Source of the DNA: JAJFTV01 sp964426355
Lineage (GTDB): Bacteria; Chloroflexota; Anaerolineae; Anaerolineales; Anaerolineaceae
NCBI GenBank assembly: GCA_964426355.1
Contig: CAYRRA010000088.1
Span: 1-18,099 of the forward strand
Reading direction: 5' to 3'
Length of the DNA: 18,099 nt
Shown: positions 14,409-18,099 of the stretch, one piece after another
Layout: each line of letters starts with the position of its first letter
Position numbering within the stretch: the stretch's first letter is position 1
The notes under the pieces: model-generated
Database searches by the model: none
What the model was told of the DNA's origin: nothing
The model's input: only the letters and a program-made list of their open reading frames with translations
Program-made: the position numbers and the translations under genes

Positions 14409-14553
14409 CACGAGGCTATCCCCAAAGACAGGATAGCCGCCGCTACGAATAAAAACACGCCCACGAGGGTCTCTGACCAGCGCTCTGACACGGCAAGAAA
14501 ACACCTCTTATAAGAAAGCAGCTAACAAGGCTGTCTGAAAAGGCAGCCTTGTT
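14409..14553 (+). repeat. Structured dispersed element, copy C (candidate free-standing small RNA)
   Basis: This copy starts with a perfect 8-bp hairpin, GGCTATCC (14414-14421) with GGATAGCC (14431-14438), around the 9-nt loop CCAAAGACA. The same place in copy A has CAAAAGACT. Then follow AAAAACACGCCC, a CCC/GGG mini-stem (CCCACGAGGG), a GGTC/GACC stem (GGTCTCTGACC) and the motif CAAGAAAACACCTC at 14494-14507, whose first 11 bases are identical to copy A. A 12-bp hairpin closes the element. It lies between the 5' end of the mobA-like gene (-) and the stop of the 61-residue gene (-). No open reading frame of note is inside it. Confidence 0.55.
14524..14553. terminator. 12-bp terminator-like hairpin closing copy C
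   Basis: AACAAGGCTGTC (14524-14535) pairs with GGCAGCCTTGTT (14542-14553), with one G-U pair, around the loop TGAAAA. The T-run is interrupted on the plus strand (TTGTTTGTTAG) and weak on the minus strand. It lies 19 nt after the stop of the minus-strand 61-residue gene, so it probably ends that operon. Confidence 0.6.
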
Positions 14554-14571
14554 TGTTAGTCGATTGAGTTT

Positions 14572-14757
14572 CTACCCTTTTTGAAGCAATTTCACCAGTC
14601 CAAGAAATTCATCCCATTCTTCCTGGAAAAAATGAATGGTGACATTATTGAGATCCAAATGATAGGTAACTTCCCCATCTGGTTCATCTGCTTTCCAGGC
14701 TAAAAGATTTTCCGTTTCTGCCAGGATTTTTGTAATCGGTTCGCTCGTTTCACTCAT
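14572..14757 (-). CDS. Small acidic hypothetical protein (61 aa)
   Basis: Sixty-one residues, acidic, with no signal or membrane segment. An N-terminal helix (EPITKILAETENLLAW) is followed by a beta-like stretch (GEVTYHLDLNNVTIHF) and a C-terminal helix (QEEWDEFLGLVKLLQ). It is a real gene by its strong GGAGG located 7 nt before the ATG and by its position 25 nt behind the permease stop, which makes an operon. I do not recognise the family. The pattern resembles small single-domain proteins found in many Chloroflexota, but no function can be given. Confidence 0.75.
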   Translation of the reverse strand: MSETSEPITKILAETENLLAWKADEPDGEVTYHLDLNNVTIHFFQEEWDEFLGLVKLLQKG

Positions 14758-14782
14758 AATTTTACCTCCACAGCAAATTAGT

Positions 14783-16030
14783 TTATGATTTCTTTTGTTT
14801 CATATTTCGCAGTTTATACCATACTTTCACAAAAAACCGTTTGATTTTCACCCATACCGGCACAAAAACCTGAACTGACTCGCTTTGCATGTTTTCCCAG
14901 GGGTCACGGTCTAGTAATTTTTGGAAGGCATAATTTCCAAACAGTTTTATTGTCGCCAACACAGGAGCAGCCAAAACGATCCCTATAAATCCAAGCCAGG
15001 CAGCAGCAACAAGTATCGCAATAAGCACGGCAGCAGGGTGAACACGTAGTGCATTGGCATAGATTTTTGGAGACAAATAATTATCAATAATGGTATCCAA
15101 CAGGATAGAAACACCAATCACAACCAGCGCATAAATCCATGAATCCAAACCAAAAATAGTCGTACCCTGTAGTAACGCAACTAAAAAGTAAGTGATCCAG
15201 GTAATCCAGGGACCTACATAGGGAATAAACCGTGCCAGACCCGCTAAAAGCGCCAACCCTAGAACAAAACGCATTCCCAGAAATCCCAGCAGGATTGTGT
15301 ACAACAAAATGGCAGCAAACATCAAAATGAGCTGCCCACGCAAAAAAGCATTCCAAATTCTACCCAGTTCCTGTCCTAACCTTTTCAAATCTTCCTGGTA
15401 ACCAGGAATCCTGACATCGATTACTTTATTCGGGGCGCCTTTTGTTTCCGCAAGGATGAAATAGGATATCAGTAACAAAAAGAATACTTGCCCAATGATT
15501 GTGGCTGCCCCGGCAGCAAATGTACCAATTAGTGAACCAGCACGCGTTAACAAGGGCTGTACAGCACTGAGTAAACGCTCTACGAGCGAGCTAAGATCAA
15601 ACGAACTGAGATCGATCGTAAATGGTCCAATTGAGAACGAAAAAGCTTTTGCCTGTTCAATCAAATCGGGTATTTCTGTCAGATTTCTTTCGAAGAACTT
15701 GACCAGATTCTGAACAGGCTCCACAAATGTGATCCCGCCCCAGGTGAGAAGACCCAGGAGAATGATAACAATCATCGCATAGATCAGGATCACCGATAAT
15801 CCCCATGAAAACCTGAGATGATCGCGCAACCACGCGGCAAGCGGATAAAAAAGATAAGCAAAAACAAAAGCCAATATCAATATGCCCACCCAAGCACGTA
15901 ACTGCACAACAATTAGTGCAGTCACTGCGACAATACATAAACCGACAATCAGCTTGGTGGTGCTGCTCCATGGCGGGGATTCGTGTTTTTTTGTTTGCTC
16001 ATCGATCATATTTTCGCCTGTTTTTTCCAT
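14783..16030 (-). CDS. AI-2E family transporter (PerM/UPF0118-type permease)
   Basis: Integral membrane protein of 415 residues of the AI-2E transporter family, whose members export small molecules or ions; assigned roles vary (autoinducer-2, Na+/H+). About eight membrane helices are visible: two or three in the first 110 residues, a hydrophilic extracellular region at about 115-170 (FVEPVQNLVKFFERNLTEIPDLIEQ), and the rest after residue 180. Family signs are the LARFIPYVGPWITWI segment, DNYLSPKIYANALRVHP and the last helix pair AAWLGFIGIVLAAPVLATIKLF. The cytoplasmic tail is basic. ATG at 16030 has AGGA about 10 nt upstream; ATG seven codons later, with AGG at 7 nt, is an alternative. The upstream 220 bp are AT-rich with no clear promoter. 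It is followed by the 61-residue gene in the same operon. Confidence 0.9.
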   Translation of the reverse strand: MEKTGENMIDEQTKKHESPPWSSTTKLIVGLCIVAVTALIVVQLRAWVGILILAFVFAYLFYPLAAWLRDHLRFSWGLSVILIYAMIVIILLGLLTWGGITFVEPVQNLVKFFERNLTEIPDLIEQAKAFSFSIGPFTIDLSSFDLSSLVERLLSAVQPLLTRAGSLIGTFAAGAATIIGQVFFLLLISYFILAETKGAPNKVIDVRIPGYQEDLKRLGQELGRIWNAFLRGQLILMFAAILLYTILLGFLGMRFVLGLALLAGLARFIPYVGPWITWITYFLVALLQGTTIFGLDSWIYALVVIGVSILLDTIIDNYLSPKIYANALRVHPAAVLIAILVAAAWLGFIGIVLAAPVLATIKLFGNYAFQKLLDRDPWENMQSESVQVFVPVWVKIKRFFVKVWYKLRNMKQKKS

Positions 16031-16186
16031 ATCACTGTCGTCCTAAAGATATCATTTTCCCAATAATTTTTCTTGAGGGGTTGTCAGGGTTCAATATCAT
16101 AATTTTACCTGTAAATACGTTCGAAATTATGCTTTCAACGATTGTACAAACTACAAGAGGAATGCAATACTTCGTCACAATCAGGT

Positions 16187-16231
16187 AAAAAAAGATTGGC
16201 ACAGCCACCGACGTGATAGTTGTGCCAATCT
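16187..16231 (-). terminator. Intrinsic terminator of the FHA gene
   Basis: On the minus strand AGATTGGCACA (16231-16221) pairs perfectly with TGTGCCAATCT (16203-16193) around a 17-nt loop and is followed by a run of T (A-run 16187-16193 on the plus strand). It lies 22 nt after the FHA stop at 16254. Confidence 0.85.
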
Positions 16232-16253
16232 CGAAGATACATTTCTATCTTTT

Positions 16254-16895
16254 TTATGGGCATGCACCCGGGCTGAAGATATTGAACAGAAATCCAAAAA
16301 CCTGGCACCACATGTTGTTTGCATCAATCAGGAACAGACCCACCACACACGCACAAATCACCAGGAGGAGGATGATCAATACAATGATCAACCATACAGG
16401 AAATTTCTTTTTCTCTTCCTCATAAAATTCCTGTTGTGCAGGCACCTGACCGGCATAAGCGGGTTGATAGGAAGGAGCGGCAGGCTGCTGGTAAGCTGGC
16501 GGTTGATAGGAGGGTTCAGGCTGCGGAACAGGCTGGACAATCGGTTTTTCCGGCATTCGATTGGGGGCAGCAATGGTTGCATCCGCTTCCGGCATTGCTG
16601 CTTCAAACAACAGGCTGACCTGCTCACCAAAAACGACCAGTTCGCCGGGGCGAAGCATGTAGGGTCCCATGAGACGCTGCCCATTGACCATTGTGCCATT
16701 GGTCGAACCAAGATCCTCGAGTATGAAGTTCGCGCCCTGCAAAAATATTCTGGCATGTCGCCGGGAAACCTCAGGATCATTGATGGAAATATCATTTGCC
16801 AGGTCACGACCAATAAATACTTCATTTTTATCCAGAGGGAATACTTTCCCAACAGTGGGTCCGGTGCGCATTACCAGCCGATATGCAGAATCCAT
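16254..16895 (-). CDS. FHA-domain protein with C-terminal membrane anchor
   Basis: FHA domains bind phosphothreonine, usually on targets of Ser/Thr kinases. Residues of about 5-100 form a full FHA domain with IGRDLANDISINDPEVSRRHARI and LEDLGSTNGTMVNGQRL, including the conserved GR, SRRH and NG positions. A Pro/Gln/Tyr-rich linker follows (about 110-155), then an acidic-basic patch EEEKKK, one membrane helix (about 165-190) and a 23-residue tail with two Cys (W-C-Q-V...G-A-C-P). The FHA domain would be cytoplasmic and the tail outside. AGGAGG just upstream of the ATG fixes the start, and a good promoter lies behind it. It ends with its own terminator, so it is monocistronic. No kinase or phosphatase gene is nearby. 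Confidence 0.9.
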   Translation of the reverse strand: MDSAYRLVMRTGPTVGKVFPLDKNEVFIGRDLANDISINDPEVSRRHARIFLQGANFILEDLGSTNGTMVNGQRLMGPYMLRPGELVVFGEQVSLLFEAAMPEADATIAAPNRMPEKPIVQPVPQPEPSYQPPAYQQPAAPSYQPAYAGQVPAQQEFYEEEKKKFPVWLIIVLIILLLVICACVVGLFLIDANNMWCQVFGFLFNIFSPGACP

Positions 16896-16923
16896 TTTGT
16901 CCTCCTTGAATTAACTCCATTAT

Positions 16924-16952
16924 AGTTTAACGGGTTTAGAAAACCATGTCAA
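16924..16952 (-). promoter_or_regulatory. Sigma70-type promoter of the FHA gene
   Basis: On the minus strand a perfect TTGACA (16952-16947) is followed after 17 bp by TAAACT (16929-16924). The predicted start near 16917 leaves a short leader that contains AGGAGG. TATAAT overlaps just downstream but would need a 22-bp spacing. Confidence 0.6.
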
Positions 16953-17102
16953 CGTGCATAACACCTTCACACTGTCTTCCATGTTATCTTACACAATGAA
17001 AATTATGAATTGAGGAAAATACCGTCGTTCTCCCTGTCATCCTTTGTAAGATCGTTTTCCAAGAAATGCAAATATACATTATTATATATCAAAGTCTGAA
17101 AA

Positions 17103-17153
17103 GTAATCGACTGTTTTTCCAACCTCTTAACGATAAGCCTTTCAGTCGATTAC
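17103..17153. promoter_or_regulatory. 11-bp perfect inverted repeat upstream of the second lipoprotein gene
   Basis: GTAATCGACTG (17103-17113) and CAGTCGATTAC (17143-17153) are perfect reverse complements separated by 29 bp. The half-sites are 40 bp apart centre to centre, close to four helical turns. They lie 33 bp before the ATG at 17186. They could be paired regulator half-sites or an RNA stem in the leader. Apart from this and the FHA promoter I see nothing else in 16953-17185. Confidence 0.4.
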
Positions 17154-17185
17154 ATAACTGTATTCATTATCTAAGGAACTTTATC

Positions 17186-17647
17186 ATGGTTTTTGCAAAG
17201 AAGTTTTTCCTTTTCACTCTGCTGCTTAGTCCCCTGCTGTTGCAGCTAACCGCCTGTACTCGCAGCATTCCAGATGAAGAGCAGGAAATGCAATTCCCAA
17301 ACATCCCCCTCCGCGAGTCTCCTTTGCCTTCTGCCACCTTACCTGAAAATGAGCCCAATGCAAGCCCGGTTGGCGAAAACCAACCTGAAATTGTCAACAT
17401 CGGTTATCTGGATGAGCAGATATTGATTATTAAATTTTCATTTCCACAAGACATCACCAGCATGCAATTCGAAGCGGAGGTAGATACCAAACCATATCAT
17501 TGTGTACAACAACACGACAAAAAAGAATTGTTTTGTTCAGGACCCATACCCAACCAAAGTAACGTCCTTGTGACAATCAGCGAAATCGCTGGAAGCGATT
17601 TACAATATTCGCTATGGCTCAACCTTGCAGACTATGAAATAGAATAG
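17186..17647 (+). CDS. Putative lipoprotein, unknown function
   Basis: Lipoprotein of 153 residues from ATG at 17186. MVFAKKFFLFTLLLSPLLLQ is a clear signal and LTAC the lipobox, with Cys24 as the lipidated residue. A Pro/Glu/Ser-rich linker runs to about residue 65. A small domain then follows with alternating hydrophobic residues (EIVNIGYLDEQILIIKFSFP, LVTISEIAG, YSLWLNLADYEIE) and two further Cys (HCVQQ, LFCSGP) that could form a disulfide. A reading from 17066 would add 40 residues before the signal and is not credible; AAGGA 8 nt before 17186 supports this start. It lies 16 nt before the creatininase-family gene, so the two may be co-transcribed. I do not recognise the domain. Confidence 0.8.
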   Translation: MVFAKKFFLFTLLLSPLLLQLTACTRSIPDEEQEMQFPNIPLRESPLPSATLPENEPNASPVGENQPEIVNIGYLDEQILIIKFSFPQDITSMQFEAEVDTKPYHCVQQHDKKELFCSGPIPNQSNVLVTISEIAGSDLQYSLWLNLADYEIE

Positions 17648-17663
17648 AAAAAGGATGTGTGCA

Positions 17664-18099
17664 ATGCGTTTTGAAGAAATGAATTGGATGGACGTCGAAA
17701 ACTACACGAAATCTGAAGATCGTATCATGGTCATTATCGGTGCCTGCGAACAGCATGGTTATCTCAGCTTGTTGACCGATGTAAAGATTCCACAGGCTTT
17801 AGCCGATGCCGCCAGTGCCCAAACCGGCGTCATCGTTGCGCCACCACTAAACTTTGGCGTTTCCCCGTATTTCCTCGATTATCCAGGGACGATCAGTTTG
17901 CAAGCCGAAACGCTTCTTCGCATCGTTGAAGACATAATCACTTCGCTTTACGCTTCTGGCTTCAGACGCATTTTGTTTCTGAATGGACACGGCGGCAATG
18001 ACCCAGCCAGGCAAAAAATTATGGAAATGATGAACCGTTTCCCCGAGATTAAAATTGCCTGGTATTCATGGTGGGTATCACACAGCGCTGAACTGGTTG
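17664..18099 (+). CDS. Creatininase-family metalloamidohydrolase, N-terminal part
   Basis: The creatininase superfamily (creatinine amidohydrolase, FAPy deformylase, MftE-like peptidases) uses a two-metal centre to cut amide bonds in small molecules. The 145 codons present show the first metal motif GACEQHGYLSLLTD, with E29, H31 and D39, and the second motif FLNGHGGND with H109. The spacing from His to Asp in the first motif is one residue shorter than in the common EQHGPHLPLGTD form, and the second His of that motif is missing. ATG 17664 is preferred because AAGGA lies 8 nt upstream; ATG 17655 touches the AAGG. The gene runs off the right edge. It follows the lipoprotein gene by 16 nt. The substrate is unknown and cannot be inferred from this fragment. 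Confidence 0.85.
   Translation, partial: MRFEEMNWMDVENYTKSEDRIMVIIGACEQHGYLSLLTDVKIPQALADAASAQTGVIVAPPLNFGVSPYFLDYPGTISLQAETLLRIVEDIITSLYASGFRRILFLNGHGGNDPARQKIMEMMNRFPEIKIAWYSWWVSHSAELV

Noticed and set aside
14209..14436. Plus-strand frame of 75 residues across the mobA-like start and upstream DNA
   Set aside because: It is antisense to the conserved N-terminal nucleotidyltransferase motif, has no SD and overlaps the start of element copy C.
16031..16192. Promoter for the AI-2E permease operon
   Set aside because: Several AT-rich partial matches exist on the minus strand (for example TTCGAA-18-TATGAT), but none stands out enough to annotate.
17066..17185. N-terminal extension of the second lipoprotein
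   Set aside because: The extra 40 residues lie before a clear signal peptide, cross the 11-bp inverted repeat and have no SD. ATG 17186 has AAGGA at proper distance.

Overview
The window looks like a chromosomal segment of an anaerobic Chloroflexota bacterium, most likely class Anaerolineae. This is inferred from gene content and protein style, not from a marker gene. The supporting signs are moderately AT-rich DNA, lipoproteins with long Thr/Pro/Ala linkers and Cys-Thr-Arg after the lipobox, Pro/Thr-rich linkers in wall enzymes, a membrane-anchored FHA protein, DUF4013 and creatininase-like proteins, and several weak or absent Shine-Dalgarno (SD) sites. No phage, integrase, rRNA, tRNA or CRISPR array was seen.

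Layout. 1-1397 (-) holds the N-terminal 465 codons of a class A penicillin-binding protein. 1592-2269 (+) is a lipoprotein. 2353-5391 (+) is a compact run made of a cytoplasmic six-hairpin-type glycoside hydrolase followed by two adjacent, divergent PII-like cyclic-di-AMP receptor proteins. 5580-6224 (+) is a DUF4013 membrane protein, convergent with an AMMECR1-domain protein (-). 7143-11501 (+) is a cell-wall cluster: an N-acetylmuramoyl-L-alanine amidase, two different L,D-transpeptidases (one membrane-anchored, one with a Tat-like leader), a conserved hypothetical protein and a thioredoxin/TPR protein. 11690-12748 (-) is a phosphoglucose/phosphomannose isomerase. 12892-14289 holds a convergent fdhD/mobA-like pair for molybdenum-enzyme maturation. 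14572-16030 (-) is an AI-2E-family permease with a 61-residue protein behind it. 16254-16895 (-) is an FHA protein. 17186-18099 (+) is a second lipoprotein followed by a truncated creatininase-family gene.

Themes. Peptidoglycan synthesis and remodelling dominate: a bifunctional PBP, an amidase and two L,D-transpeptidases. The c-di-AMP receptors are compatible with control of turgor or wall state, but that link is inference.

The most unusual observation is a family of three diverged elements of about 140-150 bp, in the same orientation, at 6245-6397, 11516-11656 and 14409-14553. Each has a 5' hairpin, a core containing CAASAAAACACYTC, and a 3' terminator-like hairpin. In two copies the first hairpin has an almost identical 9-nt loop and a stem that stays paired despite base changes. 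They may be an undescribed small RNA or a hairpin-ended non-autonomous repeat. Second in interest are the tandem c-di-AMP receptor paralogues, which appear to have lost different conserved positions.
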